The notes beneath the pieces were generated by a model. It was not told the origin of the DNA. It worked only from the letters and a program-made list of their open reading frames with translations, and ran no database searches. Position numbers and translations under genes: made by a program. Shown here one piece after another: positions 32,893 to 42,616 of a DNA stretch of 61,808 bases. The first letter of the stretch is position 1. The number at the start of each line of letters is the position of its first letter. The stretch is from assembly GCF_014842255.1 (NCBI RefSeq), contig NZ_JACYVH010000001.1, positions 1 to 61,808 on the forward strand, given 5' to 3'. The DNA comes from Frigoribacterium sp. CFBP 13712 (GTDB lineage: Bacteria; Actinomycetota; Actinomycetes; Actinomycetales; Microbacteriaceae).

Positions 32893-34278
32893 CTAGCTGC
32901 CGAGCAGCTGCTCGGCCAGGTACCCGCGCAGCTGCGCCAGCGGCATCCGCTGCTGCTCCATGGTGTCGCGCTCGCGCACCGTGACCGCGTCGTCGTCCAG
33001 CGAGTCGAAGTCGACGGTGACGCAGAACGGCGTGCCGATCTCGTCTTGACGGCGATAGCGGCGACCGATGGCGCCGGCGTCGTCGAAGTCGATGTTCCAG
33101 TACTTGCGCAGGTCGGCGGCGAGCTCGCGTGCCAGCGGCGAGAGCCGTTCGTTGCGGCTCAGCGGCAGCACGGCGACCTTGATCGGCGCCAGCCGGCGGT
33201 CGAGCTTCAGCACGGTGCGCTTGTCGACGCCGCCCTTGGCGTTGGGCGCCTCGTCTTCGGTGTACGCGTCGACCAGGAACGCCATGAGCGAGCGGGTCAG
33301 ACCGGCCGCCGGCTCGATGACGAACGGGGTCCAGCGCTCGTTCTTGGCCTGGTCGAAGTACGAGAGGTCTTTGCCCGAGGCGGCGGCGTGGGTCTTGAGG
33401 TCGTAGTCGGTGCGGTTCGCGACGCCCTCGAGCTCGCCGAACTCGCCGCCCGCGAAGCGGAAGCGGTACTCGATGTCGACGGTGCGCTTGGAGTAGTGCG
33501 ACAGCTTCTCGGCGGCGTGCTCGTACAGGCGGAGGTTCTCGGGGTCGATGCCGAGGTCGACGTACCACTGGAAGCGCTGGTCGATCCAGTACTGGTGCCA
33601 CTCTTCATCCGTGCCGGGCTCGACGAAGAACTCCATCTCCATCTGCTCGAACTCGCGGGTGCGGAAGATGAAGTTGCCGGGGGTGATCTCGTTGCGGAAG
33701 CTCTTGCCGATCTGGCCGATGCCGAACGGGGGCTTGATGCGCGACGACTGCAGGATGTTGTCGAAGTTCGTGAAGATGCCCTGAGCAGTCTCGGGGCGAA
33801 GGTACGCCATCCCCTGCTCGTTGTCGACCGGGCCGAGGAACGTCTTGAGCAGACCCGAGAAGTTCTGCGGCTCCGTCCACGAGCCGGGCTGGCCGGTCTC
33901 GGGGTCGCGGACGTCGGCGAGGCCGTTCTCGGGCGGGTGTCCGTGCTTGGCCTCGTAGGCCTCGAGCAGGTGGTCGGCCCGGTAGCGCTTGTGGGTGTGC
34001 AGCGATTCGACGAGCGGGTCGCTGAAGACCTCGACGTGCCCCGAGGCCTCCCACACCTGGCGCGGCAGGATGACGGCCGAGTCGAGACCGACCACGTCGT
34101 CGCGCCCCTGCACCATCGTCTGCCACCACTGGCGCTTGATGTTCTCCTTCAGTGCCACGCCGAGGGGCCCGTAGTCCCACGCCGACCGGGACCCGCCGTA
34201 GATCTCTCCCGACTGGAAGACGAACCCGCGGCGTTTGGCCAGGGCGATGACGGAATCGAGACGGTTGGGTGCTGCCAC
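32893..34278 (-). CDS. glyS: Glycine--tRNA ligase (single-chain class II)
   Basis: The 461-aa protein is the dimeric eukaryote-like glycyl-tRNA synthetase. Seen are the N-terminal [25 protein letters not shown], motif 2 region [25 protein letters not shown], motif 3 [14 protein letters not shown] and the anticodon-binding domain from about residue 350 ([11 protein letters not shown]). The GTG start has GGAG eight bases upstream, and TAGAGT upstream gives a short leader of about 56 nt. That is too short for a T-box, and none was seen. Confidence 0.96.
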   Translation of the reverse strand: MAAPNRLDSVIALAKRRGFVFQSGEIYGGSRSAWDYGPLGVALKENIKRQWWQTMVQGRDDVVGLDSAVILPRQVWEASGHVEVFSDPLVESLHTHKRYRADHLLEAYEAKHGHPPENGLADVRDPETGQPGSWTEPQNFSGLLKTFLGPVDNEQGMAYLRPETAQGIFTNFDNILQSSRIKPPFGIGQIGKSFRNEITPGNFIFRTREFEQMEMEFFVEPGTDEEWHQYWIDQRFQWYVDLGIDPENLRLYEHAAEKLSHYSKRTVDIEYRFRFAGGEFGELEGVANRTDYDLKTHAAASGKDLSYFDQAKNERWTPFVIEPAAGLTRSLMAFLVDAYTEDEAPNAKGGVDKRTVLKLDRRLAPIKVAVLPLSRNERLSPLARELAADLRKYWNIDFDDAGAIGRRYRRQDEIGTPFCVTVDFDSLDDDAVTVRERDTMEQQRMPLAQLRGYLAEQLLGS

Positions 34279-34340
34279 GTGTGATGCTCCGATTGTGTTG
34301 AGGCCCGAGCTGGATGCCCGGTCGGCCGAGGTACCCGGCA

Positions 34341-34346
34341 ACTCTA
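34341..34346 (-). promoter_or_regulatory. -10 element of glyS
   Basis: TAGAGT on the minus strand would start transcription near 34334. No convincing -35 is visible in the G+C-rich sequence upstream. Confidence 0.4.
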
Positions 34347-34357
34347 GCCGCCGCCCC

Positions 34358-35428
34358 TCAGGCGCGGAGCGCCCGCACGACCGCCTCGACGTCCTCCTCA
34401 TCGTTCCAGAGGTGGAACGCGATCCGCACCCGACCGGCGCGCCCCGACGCCGTCAGCCCCGCCGCGGCGAGCGACACGAGGTCGGCCCCCGGGTCCACCC
34501 AGGTGACGATCGCCTGGCCCTGCCGCGGGAGGTCGAGTCGGTCGCAGAGCAGATCGCCCAGGCCGGAGGCGCGGCGCCAGACCTCGGCCGTGTCGAGCGA
34601 CGCGAGGGCCCGCAGCGCCGGCAGAGCCCCGACCCACGCGGGCCAGGCCGGCGACACGTCGAATGCGCGGGCGTCCGACGCGAGCTCCATGGTCGGCCCG
34701 TAGCAGGACCCCCAGACCGACTCCCCCGCGTACCACCCCGCCTGGACCGGCCGGAGGCGCGGCGCGGCGCTCTCGGACACCGTCAGGAACGCCGCCCCTC
34801 GCGGACTGCACAGCCACTTGTACCCGTGGCACACCGTCAGGTCGTACCGCCCGGCGTCGATCGGCAGCACCCCTGCGGCCTGGGTCGTGTCGCAGAGCGT
34901 GAGCGCACCGTGCCGCCCCGCCGCGGCGACGATCGCCCGGTCGTCGGCCACGGCGCCCGTCGCCGACTGGATCGCCGACCAGGCCACCAGCCAGGTCGCC
35001 GCCGAGACCGACGACGCGAGCTCGGCGAGCGGCACGCTCCGCACCCGCACGCCGCGATGCCGCTGCTGCAGGAAGGGGAAGACCATCGAGCTGAAGTCGC
35101 CGTCGACGCAGAGCACCTCGGCGCCGTCGGGCACGGCGGCCGCGACGACGGCGACCATCGCCGACGTCTGGGAGCCGATGGCGACGCGAGCGGCGGGGAC
35201 GGCGACGAGCGCGGCGTAGGCGACCCGCGCCTCCTCGACGACCGCTCCGTACTCGATCGGCGAGGTGCCGCCCGTCCGCCACGACTCGAGGTCGAGGCGC
35301 TGGGCCTCGAGCGTCGCGAGCATCGGCAGACCCATCGTGCACGCCGCGAGGTAGCCGGTGCGGGGCGCGAACGACCGCGTCGCCTCGACGAGAGCGGGCG
35401 ACCAGGAGGAGCGGGTCGAGTCGGTCAT
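34358..35428 (-). CDS. Class V aminotransferase family protein
   Basis: The 356-aa PLP-fold protein has the family's lysine loop, [12 protein letters not shown], with Lys204 as the expected PLP-binding residue, preceded by [15 protein letters not shown] with the conserved Asp and Gln. The class includes cysteine desulfurases, kynureninases and isopenicillin epimerase-like enzymes. No active-site cysteine loop typical of desulfurases is evident, so the reaction is open. It is divergent from a LysR regulator, which probably controls it. A GAGGAG ribosome-binding site precedes the ATG. Two GGAGGCGCG cores lie within the gene. Confidence 0.85.
   Translation of the reverse strand: MTDSTRSSWSPALVEATRSFAPRTGYLAACTMGLPMLATLEAQRLDLESWRTGGTSPIEYGAVVEEARVAYAALVAVPAARVAIGSQTSAMVAVVAAAVPDGAEVLCVDGDFSSMVFPFLQQRHRGVRVRSVPLAELASSVSAATWLVAWSAIQSATGAVADDRAIVAAAGRHGALTLCDTTQAAGVLPIDAGRYDLTVCHGYKWLCSPRGAAFLTVSESAAPRLRPVQAGWYAGESVWGSCYGPTMELASDARAFDVSPAWPAWVGALPALRALASLDTAEVWRRASGLGDLLCDRLDLPRQGQAIVTWVDPGADLVSLAAAGLTASGRAGRVRIAFHLWNDEEDVEAVVRALRA
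35221..35234 (-). repeat. 14-mer repeat inside the aminotransferase gene
   Basis: An exact CGACCCGCGCCTCC lies within the coding sequence and is read on the minus strand as part of VEEARVAY. Confidence 0.6.
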
Positions 35429-35484
35429 GCCCCCAGACTCCTCGCCCCGCACCCCCAAGACAACCACCGACGTCGTTCCGATCT

Positions 35485-35509
35485 CATAACCCCGGGTTAT
35501 GGTTCGGAC
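35485..35509 (+). promoter_or_regulatory. Palindromic operator and leaderless promoter of the LysR gene
   Basis: CATAACCC-C-GGGTTATG is a perfect 8-bp dyad around one base. Its right arm overlaps TATGGT, which is followed by six bases and the ATG. A regulator bound to the dyad would block this promoter. The dyad has the T-N11-A shape expected for LysR-type proteins and lies between the two divergent genes. Confidence 0.7.
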
Positions 35510-36460
35510 ATGAGCGACGACCTCGATCTGCAGACGCTCCGCGTGGTGCGGGCCCTCGCCGACACGGGCACGATCACCGCCGCGGCCGCCCGGCTGGGCT
35601 ACAGCCAGCCCGCCGTGAGTCAGCATCTGCGCCGCGCCGAGGCCCGTGTCGGGCACCCGCTGGTGCTCCGCACGGGACGCGGCGTCACCCTCACCGAGGC
35701 CGGCGCCCGTCTCGCCGAGCACGCCGTGCACGTGCAGGCCGCCCTCGACGCCGCCCGGCAGGAGCTCGACCGGCTCGGCGGGGCCGCCTCGGGACGCGTG
35801 CGACTGACCGGGTTCCCCAGCGCCTCCTCGACGATCGTGCCCGACGTGCTCGCGCGACTCCGGCACGAGCACCCGGGTCTGCAGGTGACCTACGTCGAGG
35901 CCGAGCCGCCCGAGGCCCTCGCGGCGCTCCGCGACGGCAGGGCCGACGTCGCCCTGGTCTTCAGCCACCCCGGGTCGACCACCGCCGGCCGCGATCTCGA
36001 CGGGCTCAGCGAACGCGACGTGTACCTCGACCGCACCGTGCTGGTGCTGCCCGCCGACCACCCGTTCGCCGACGGGTCGCCCTTCGCCGACCTCGCCGAC
36101 GAGCGGTGGATCGGCGGCTGCCCCCGGTGCCGCGGGCACCTCCTCGCGACCTGCGCGGCCGAGGGCTTCACGCCCGAGATCGTGCTGGAGACCGACAACG
36201 CGCTGGCCGTGCTCGGGCTCGTCGCCGCGCGCATGGGCGTCGCCCTGCTGCCGAGGCTCTCGCTGCAGGCGGCGGCGCTGCCGAGCGCCGTCCGCGTGGT
36301 CGACCTGCCCGACCAGATGGGGCGTCGCATCGCCGTCGTGCACCGGTCCGGTGCCCGGCGGGTGCCCAGCGTCCGTGCGCTCACCGGGGCGATCGCGGCT
36401 CTCGACCCGCGCCTCCACGGCCTCACCGCCCTGAGCGGCCCCCGATCGGACGCGGGTTAG
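35510..36460 (+). CDS. LysR-family transcriptional regulator
   Basis: The 316-aa protein has the LysR N-terminal helix-turn-helix (DLQTLRVVRALADTGTITAAAARLGYSQPAVSQHLRRAE) and the effector-binding domain from about residue 85 (GRVRLTGFPSASSTIVPDVLARL). A Cys-x2-Cys pair (GGCPRCRGH) in the effector domain is unusual and could sense metal or redox state. It is divergent from the class V aminotransferase gene, with a dyad operator between them that points to autoregulation and control of that gene. Confidence 0.92.
   Translation: MSDDLDLQTLRVVRALADTGTITAAAARLGYSQPAVSQHLRRAEARVGHPLVLRTGRGVTLTEAGARLAEHAVHVQAALDAARQELDRLGGAASGRVRLTGFPSASSTIVPDVLARLRHEHPGLQVTYVEAEPPEALAALRDGRADVALVFSHPGSTTAGRDLDGLSERDVYLDRTVLVLPADHPFADGSPFADLADERWIGGCPRCRGHLLATCAAEGFTPEIVLETDNALAVLGLVAARMGVALLPRLSLQAAALPSAVRVVDLPDQMGRRIAVVHRSGARRVPSVRALTGAIAALDPRLHGLTALSGPRSDAG
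36403..36416 (-). repeat. 14-mer repeat inside the LysR gene
   Basis: An exact CGACCCGCGCCTCC encodes DPRLH near the C-terminus of the regulator. Confidence 0.6.
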
Positions 36461-36463
36461 GCT
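36458..36463 (+). promoter_or_regulatory. -10 element of the lipoprotein gene
   Basis: TAGGCT overlaps the LysR stop codon. Transcription would start near 36470 and give a 24-nt leader that includes the ribosome-binding site GGGAAGG. Confidence 0.45.
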
Positions 36464-36493
36464 GACCGGACGACTTCGGGAAGGTGTCTGCAC

Positions 36494-37147
36494 GTGCGGA
36501 GAAGAGTGCTCGCCTCGGCGGCCGTGGTCGTCACCACGCTCGTGGCCCTGACCGGCTGCTTCGCCGACCTCGACTCGCTCGAGCCCGTCGGCGGCGGACC
36601 CTCCGGAGGCGCGGCGACGGCTCCCCCGCAGCCCCAGGTCACCGGGGCGCCCGGCACCGGCGGCGGCACCGCACCCGACGACCTCGCGCCCGGCGGCACG
36701 CTGCTCAACCAGGTCAACTACAGCGACCTGACGATCTACATCTACGACGTCGGCCGCCTGACGACGGAGGCGCCGTCGATCTACGCGCGCCCCGACGGCA
36801 CCGACCCCTACCCGACCGGCACGGAGGTCGTCGCGACCGCCTACGTGCTGACGAACAACTCGCAGCAGCGTCTCGACCTCACCGATCTCAGCGCCGACTA
36901 CTCGTCGTACGGCAACGACCTCGCCACCCAGGACGTCTTCGCGGGCCGCGACCTGCTCACCGGCCTCGGGTACGAGACCGAGCTCGACGCGCAGTTCCCC
37001 GCCGATGCGGCGACCTGGTACCTGCTGCCGGGCGAGTCAGTCGTGTTCGCCAACGCGTGGTTCCACCGCGACGCCGACGGGCCGTTGACGCTGCAGTTCC
37101 TCTGGCCGGCCGAGCGGATCTTCCTGGGCGCGAACATCCAGTTCTGA
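36494..37147 (+). CDS. Putative lipoprotein
   Basis: The 217-aa protein has a clear lipoprotein signal: MRRRVLASAAVVVTTLVALTGC with Cys22 in the lipobox. A Gly/Pro/Ala-rich linker (about residues 33-68) tethers a beta-rich domain beginning NQVNYSDLTIYIYDVGRL and ending in LFLGANIQF-like strands. I do not recognise a specific family, though the domain resembles small extracellular beta-sandwich proteins. It would be anchored to the outer face of the membrane. Confidence 0.8.
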   Translation: MRRRVLASAAVVVTTLVALTGCFADLDSLEPVGGGPSGGAATAPPQPQVTGAPGTGGGTAPDDLAPGGTLLNQVNYSDLTIYIYDVGRLTTEAPSIYARPDGTDPYPTGTEVVATAYVLTNNSQQRLDLTDLSADYSSYGNDLATQDVFAGRDLLTGLGYETELDAQFPADAATWYLLPGESVVFANAWFHRDADGPLTLQFLWPAERIFLGANIQF

Positions 37148-37212
37148 GCTCGGGTGGTCGGGGTGCCGGGCGGTCGGGGCGCCGGGCTTCAGGTCGTCGG
37201 CGCGTCGGCGCG

Positions 37213-38007
37213 TCAGGCGGTCGGCGCGTCGATCGCCCCGCCGAAGCGCCGCGACCGGGCGGCGTAGGTCGTGACGGCCTCCCACAGGTCGGTGCGCGTG
37301 AAATCGGGCCACAACCGGTCGAGGAACACCATCTCGGCGTAGGCCGACTGCCAGAGCAGGAAGTTGCTCGTCCGCTGCTCGCCCGAGCTGCGGACGAAGA
37401 GGTCGACGTCGGGCAGATCGGCCGTGTAGAGGTGCTTCTGGATGAGCTTCTCGCTCACGCCGGAGGGCTTGATGCGACCGGCGGCCACGTCTTCGGCGAT
37501 GGCCCGGACGGCGTCGGCGATCTCCGTACGACCGCCGTAGTTGACGCACATCGTGAGCGTCAGCACGTCGTTGCCGCGGGTGAGCTCCTCGGCGTACTGC
37601 AGCTCTTTGATGACCGAGCCCCAGAGCCGGGGTCTGCGGCCGGCCCAGCGGACACGGACGCCCCAGGCGTTCAGCTGGTCGCGCCTCCTGTGCAGGACGT
37701 CGCGGTTGAACCCCATCAGGAACCGCACCTCGTCGGGCGAGCGCTTCCAGTTCTCGGTCGAGAACGCGTAGACGCTGAGGTGCTTGACGCCCATCTGGAT
37801 CGCCCCGGCGACGACGTCGAGCAGCGACATCTCGCCCGCCTTGTGGCCCTCCACCCGGGTGAGGCCCCTGCCGTTCGCCCACCGGCCGTTGCCGTCCATG
37901 ACGATGGCCACGTGCCCGGGCACCGCTCCCTTCGGCAGCTCGGGAGGGTGGACGCCCGTCCAGTCGAGGGGTCGGTAGTCGGCCGCGTCGCGGTGCGTCT
38001 TCTTCAC
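37213..38007 (-). CDS. uppS: Isoprenyl transferase (undecaprenyl diphosphate synthase family)
   Basis: The 264-aa cis-prenyltransferase makes polyprenyl diphosphate carrier lipid for cell-wall synthesis. It has [18 protein letters not shown] with catalytic Asp38, the [11 protein letters not shown] segment and the C-terminal [28 protein letters not shown]. The GTG overlaps the TGA of recO (GTGA), so both are translated from one message. The 60 bp after the stop codon are imperfect GTCGGGGCGCCGGG repeats. Confidence 0.95.
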   Translation of the reverse strand: MKKTHRDAADYRPLDWTGVHPPELPKGAVPGHVAIVMDGNGRWANGRGLTRVEGHKAGEMSLLDVVAGAIQMGVKHLSVYAFSTENWKRSPDEVRFLMGFNRDVLHRRRDQLNAWGVRVRWAGRRPRLWGSVIKELQYAEELTRGNDVLTLTMCVNYGGRTEIADAVRAIAEDVAAGRIKPSGVSEKLIQKHLYTADLPDVDLFVRSSGEQRTSNFLLWQSAYAEMVFLDRLWPDFTRTDLWEAVTTYAARSRRFGGAIDAPTA

Positions 38008-38795
38008 GGATGCCCTCCTGGGAGCGGGGTGCGGCCCGTCGGGGCCGAGGCGGTCACGGCGGCTCTCGCCGGCTCGCGATCGACGTGCTGGAGCGAACGG
38101 AGTCCCCGTTCGAGATGCCACTGGGTGTAGGCCGCCACGACGCCGCTGGCCTGGTTGCGCGTGCCCTCGGGCGCGGCGTCGGCGACCGCCCAGTCTCCCG
38201 TGAGCAGCGCCGACAACAGGGCCAGCGCCTCCTGGGTCAATCTGGGCGACCCGGGAGGCGCGTGGTCGTCCGCCACCACCCCGCCCAGCTGCACGACGAA
38301 CGCCGAATGCGGCCCCGGCGCGCCCGTGACAGCGCAGTCGCCGAAGCTGGGCGACCACCCCGCCACGCTCAGTGCCCGGAGGAGGTACGAGTCGAGCGTC
38401 AGCTGCGGCGCGTGCTCGGCGCGCGACAACGACCGGAGCGCGCCGACCAGCAGGAGGTACTGCTGCAGACCCGCCTCGGCCTCCGTCAGCTTGTCGGCGG
38501 TCTCGACCATGACGCTGCCCGCCGTGTAGCTCGCGTAGTCACCCGCGATCACCGCCCCGTACGAGCCCAGCGACTCGGCCTGCTGCACGATGTCGAGCGA
38601 ACGGCCCTCGTAGAGCTGCAGGTCGGCTACCATCATCGGCTCGAGACGGGCGCCGAACTTCGAGGCCGTGCGGCGGACGCCCTTCGCGACGGCCCGGATC
38701 TTGCCGTGGTTGCGGCTGAGCATCGTGAGGATGCGGTCGGCCTCGCCCAGCTTGTGGGTGCGCAGGATGACGCATTCATCGCGGTAGACGGGCAC
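38004..38795 (-). CDS. recO: DNA repair protein RecO
   Basis: RecO anneals single strands and loads RecA in the RecFOR pathway. The 263-aa protein has the OB-fold start [51 protein letters not shown], followed by the helical domain; the zinc-binding cysteines of some RecO proteins are only partly present ([11 protein letters not shown]). The GTG has GGAGGG directly upstream and also GATACT six bases before it, so either a leadered or a leaderless message is possible. Confidence 0.95.
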   Translation of the reverse strand: MPVYRDECVILRTHKLGEADRILTMLSRNHGKIRAVAKGVRRTASKFGARLEPMMVADLQLYEGRSLDIVQQAESLGSYGAVIAGDYASYTAGSVMVETADKLTEAEAGLQQYLLLVGALRSLSRAEHAPQLTLDSYLLRALSVAGWSPSFGDCAVTGAPGPHSAFVVQLGGVVADDHAPPGSPRLTQEALALLSALLTGDWAVADAAPEGTRNQASGVVAAYTQWHLERGLRSLQHVDREPARAAVTASAPTGRTPLPGGHP

Positions 38796-38829
38796 CCCTC
38801 CAGTATCCCCCGCGTGGTACAAACGTCGG
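38796..38829. promoter_or_regulatory. Divergent promoter region recO / TRIC-type gene
   Basis: Only 34 bp separate the two starts. On the plus strand TACAAA-CGTCGG-ATG and on the minus strand GATACT-GGAGGG-GTG show the leaderless spacing, each one base away from TANNNT. Confidence 0.4.
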
Positions 38830-39492
38830 ATGCACGCCACAGCCTTCGCCGTACCTCTGTGGGTGGATCTTCTCGCGGTGGGCATCGGGAGCCTGCAGGG
38901 CGCCATGTTCGCCTCCGAGTTCAAAGACCGACGTCTCGATCTGCTCGGCGTCGCCATCATCGGCATCGCGACCGGGCTCGGCGGCGGCGTGCTGCGCGAC
39001 GTGCTGCTCGGCGTCGTGCCCCGTGCCATGTCGAGCAACTGGTACCTGCTGGTGGCCGTGCTGGCGGCGATCCTCGGCATGGCGCTGCAACGCGTGTTCG
39101 ACCGGCTGGCGGGCGTCATCACGGTGCTGGACGCCCTCACGATCGGGCTGCTGGGGGCCATCGGGTCGACCAAGGCGCTCGCCATGGGGATTCCGGAGAT
39201 CCCCGCCGTGTTCGTGGGGGTGATCGCAGCCGTGGGCGGGTCGGTGCTGCGCGACCTCCTGATGAACCTCACGATCGCGATGATGCACGTGGGGTCGCTC
39301 TACGCGGTCGCGGCGGCCGCGGGCACCGGAGTGCTCGTCGTCGCCGTGAGCTTCGGCGCCCCCGTCGCCGTCGCCGCCGTCGTGGGCACCTCGGTGACGC
39401 TGGTCATCCGCATGCTCGCGGTGCGATTCGGCTGGACCCTGCCCGAGCAGCGCGCCCTCAGCAGGCTGCCCCGCTGGCGCCGCCCCCGCTGA
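38830..39492 (+). CDS. TRIC-type (UPF0126) cation channel family protein
   Basis: The 220-aa membrane protein has the duplicated three-helix layout of prokaryotic trimeric intracellular cation channels, with the two glycine motifs [15 protein letters not shown] (near residue 50) and [13 protein letters not shown] (near residue 135). About seven hydrophobic segments are visible. Members conduct potassium; direct function here is inferred from the family. The basic C-terminal tail is short. The gene runs into repeat locus 3. Confidence 0.9.
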   Translation: MHATAFAVPLWVDLLAVGIGSLQGAMFASEFKDRRLDLLGVAIIGIATGLGGGVLRDVLLGVVPRAMSSNWYLLVAVLAAILGMALQRVFDRLAGVITVLDALTIGLLGAIGSTKALAMGIPEIPAVFVGVIAAVGGSVLRDLLMNLTIAMMHVGSLYAVAAAAGTGVLVVAVSFGAPVAVAAVVGTSVTLVIRMLAVRFGWTLPEQRALSRLPRWRRPR

Positions 39493-39620
39493 GGCCCAGG
39501 GCCCGCCGGTCCCCCGCCGCCCCGCCGCCCTGCTGCCCTGCGGCACCGCGGCCCCGCCGCCGACCCGCGCCGCTACCCCGCTGCGTCGCCCCGCTACCCC
39601 GCGGCCCCGGTGCCCCGCGC

Positions 39621-39634
39621 CGACCCGCGCCTCC
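39621..39634 (-). repeat. 14-mer repeat in repeat locus 3
   Basis: An exact CGACCCGCGCCTCC lies between the low-complexity tract and the first 85-bp unit, the only place where both repeat families are adjacent. Confidence 0.6.
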
Positions 39635-39667
39635 TCTCATAGCCTCGCGGGACAGCTACCCCGCGGC

Positions 39668-39752
39668 GTCGGCAACTCCTGCTCCTCGCGTCGGTCGACG
39701 TCAGCACCTCGGCGTGTCGGCGTCTCGACCGCAGCCGGCAGGAGTTGCCGAC
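39668..39752. repeat. 85-bp framed inverted repeat, unit 3a
   Basis: The ends GTCGGCAACTCCTGC and GCAGGAGTTGCCGAC are perfect reverse complements. The interior can pair GGTCGA with TCGACC. Total length is 85 bp. Confidence 0.92.
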
Positions 39753-39829
39753 CGTGGCCGAACACCGAGGGACGCCGCGCGGCGTGCCGCAGCCCCGAGC
39801 GACGCATCCGCCGCCGGGCGGGCCCACGC

Positions 39830-39914
39830 GCCGACAACTCCTGCTCCGTGCAGCGATCCAGCCGCAGAGGCACCGTACGGGGCGGTGCATCCGCAGGAGG
39901 CAGGAGTTGCCGAC
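39830..39914. repeat. 85-bp framed inverted repeat, unit 3b
   Basis: The left end GCCGACAACTCCTGC has two changes; the right end GCAGGAGTTGCCGAC is exact. The interior holds GCACCG/CGGTGC pairing. Total length is 85 bp. Confidence 0.9.
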
Positions 39915-39978
39915 ACGGGAGCGTGCGACGGCAGGGTGGACCGACGACGAGCGGTGCGGCGGCGGAGAAGGGGGCGAC

Positions 39979-41766
<1,788 letters not shown>

Positions 41767-41798
41767 TCAGCGCTTCGTTGGTCAGCCGACGACGAACT

Positions 41799-41835
41799 CC
41801 GCGACGAGGGAGGCCTGGGCTAGGACTCGTCGCGG
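41799..41835 (-). promoter_or_regulatory. Stem-loop of the leuA attenuator
   Basis: CCGCGACGAG, inside the end of the leader-peptide gene, pairs perfectly with CTCGTCGCGG across 17 nt. A ribosome stalled on the leucine codons would affect this stem, while one that reaches the stop codon would cover it. There is no U-tract, so control may act through another structure nearer to the leuA ribosome-binding site. Confidence 0.7.
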
Positions 41836-41864
41836 CAGCTAAGGAGGAGCAGACCGAACAGCAC
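41820..41864 (-). CDS. leuL: leuA leader peptide, 14 aa
   Basis: On the minus strand a GTG opens the frame MLFGLLLLSCRDES with four consecutive leucine codons (CTG, CTC, CTC, CTT) and a fifth at position 2. It ends in TAG 83 bp before leuA. TAGCCT lies six bases before the GTG, so the message probably starts with the peptide itself. Leucine-run leader peptides before leuA are an established attenuation device, including in actinobacteria. Confidence 0.85.
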   Translation of the reverse strand: MLFGLLLLSCRDES

Positions 41865-41876
41865 AGGTCGAGGCTA
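41865..41876 (-). promoter_or_regulatory. Leaderless promoter of the leuL-leuA transcript
   Basis: TAGCCT-CGACCT-GTG on the minus strand gives the same -10-to-start spacing as other leaderless starts in this window. Confidence 0.65.
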
Positions 41877-41947
41877 GCACCGCCGCCCGGATCGGAGAGA
41901 CCGAGGAGGCGCGCGATGGTCCGCCCGCCGCCCCGGTCTCGAGGCCG

Positions 41948-42616
41948 TCACTTCGTCAGGCCGTGCTCGTAGGCGTAGACGACGAGCTGCACGCGGTCGC
42001 GCAGCGACAGCTTCGACAGGACCCGGCTGATGTGCGTCTTGACGGTGGCCTCGCTGAGGAACTCGCGCGTGGCGATCTCGGAGTTGCTGAGGCCGCGGGA
42101 TGCGAGGTCGAAGATGTCCCGCTCGCGCGTCGTCAACGAGCGGAACGCCTCGGGCACGGCCCGGGAGCCACGGCCGTCGAAGTGCTCGAAGAGCTCCCGC
42201 GTGGCCGAGGCGGCGATGACGGCGTTGCCCGAGTGGACGGTGCGGATGGCGGCGAGGAGGAACTCGGGATCGGCGTCTTTCAGGACGAAGCCGCTCGCGC
42301 CTCCTCGGATCGCCCTGGTCGCGGCCTCGTCGAGGTCGAAGGTCGTCAGGACGATGATGCGCGGGGGCTTGCGGACGGCCTGCTCGGCCTGGGCCAGCAC
42401 GGCCGACGTCGCGGCGATGCCGTCCATGACGGGCATGCGGATGTCCATGAGGACGACGTCGGGCGTGGTCTCGGCGACCATGGCCACGCCCTCTTCGCCG
42501 TTGCTCGCCTCGCCGACGAAGACCAGGTCGGGCTGCGACCCCACGAGCATCTTGATGCCGGCACGGAACAGGGCCTGGTCGTCGACGAGCGCGACGCGGA
42601 TGGGAGTGGGAGTCAC
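41948..42616 (-). CDS. NarL/LuxR-type response regulator
   Basis: The 222-aa protein has a receiver domain (VALVDDQALFRAGI, phosphoacceptor Asp58 in VVLMDIRMPVMDG, conserved Thr and Lys in VLTTFD and FVLKDA) and a C-terminal LuxR-type helix-turn-helix (LTTRERDIFDLASRGLSNSEIATREFLSEATVKTHISRVLSKL). Its GTG overlaps the kinase stop (GTGA). The regulon is unknown, and the nearest gene on the other side is leuA. Confidence 0.94.
   Translation of the reverse strand: MTPTPIRVALVDDQALFRAGIKMLVGSQPDLVFVGEASNGEEGVAMVAETTPDVVLMDIRMPVMDGIAATSAVLAQAEQAVRKPPRIIVLTTFDLDEAATRAIRGGASGFVLKDADPEFLLAAIRTVHSGNAVIAASATRELFEHFDGRGSRAVPEAFRSLTTRERDIFDLASRGLSNSEIATREFLSEATVKTHISRVLSKLSLRDRVQLVVYAYEHGLTK

Larger units (their letters stand above)
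39493..39978. other. 486-bp gene-free repeat locus 3
   Basis: This gap separates convergent genes. A C+G-rich low-complexity tract begins right after the TRIC-type stop codon and runs to about 39660, with a 14-mer copy near its end. Two 85-bp units follow, then about 60 bp before the leuA stop. No gene is supported. Confidence 0.8.

Noticed and set aside
34279-34346. T-box riboswitch before glyS
   Set aside because: The predicted leader is only about 56 nt and no specifier stem or T-box sequence is visible.
13064-39978. Possible CRISPR arrays in the three repeat loci
   Set aside because: The repeats are inverted rather than direct, there are only two or three units per locus, unit distances vary, and no cas gene is present.
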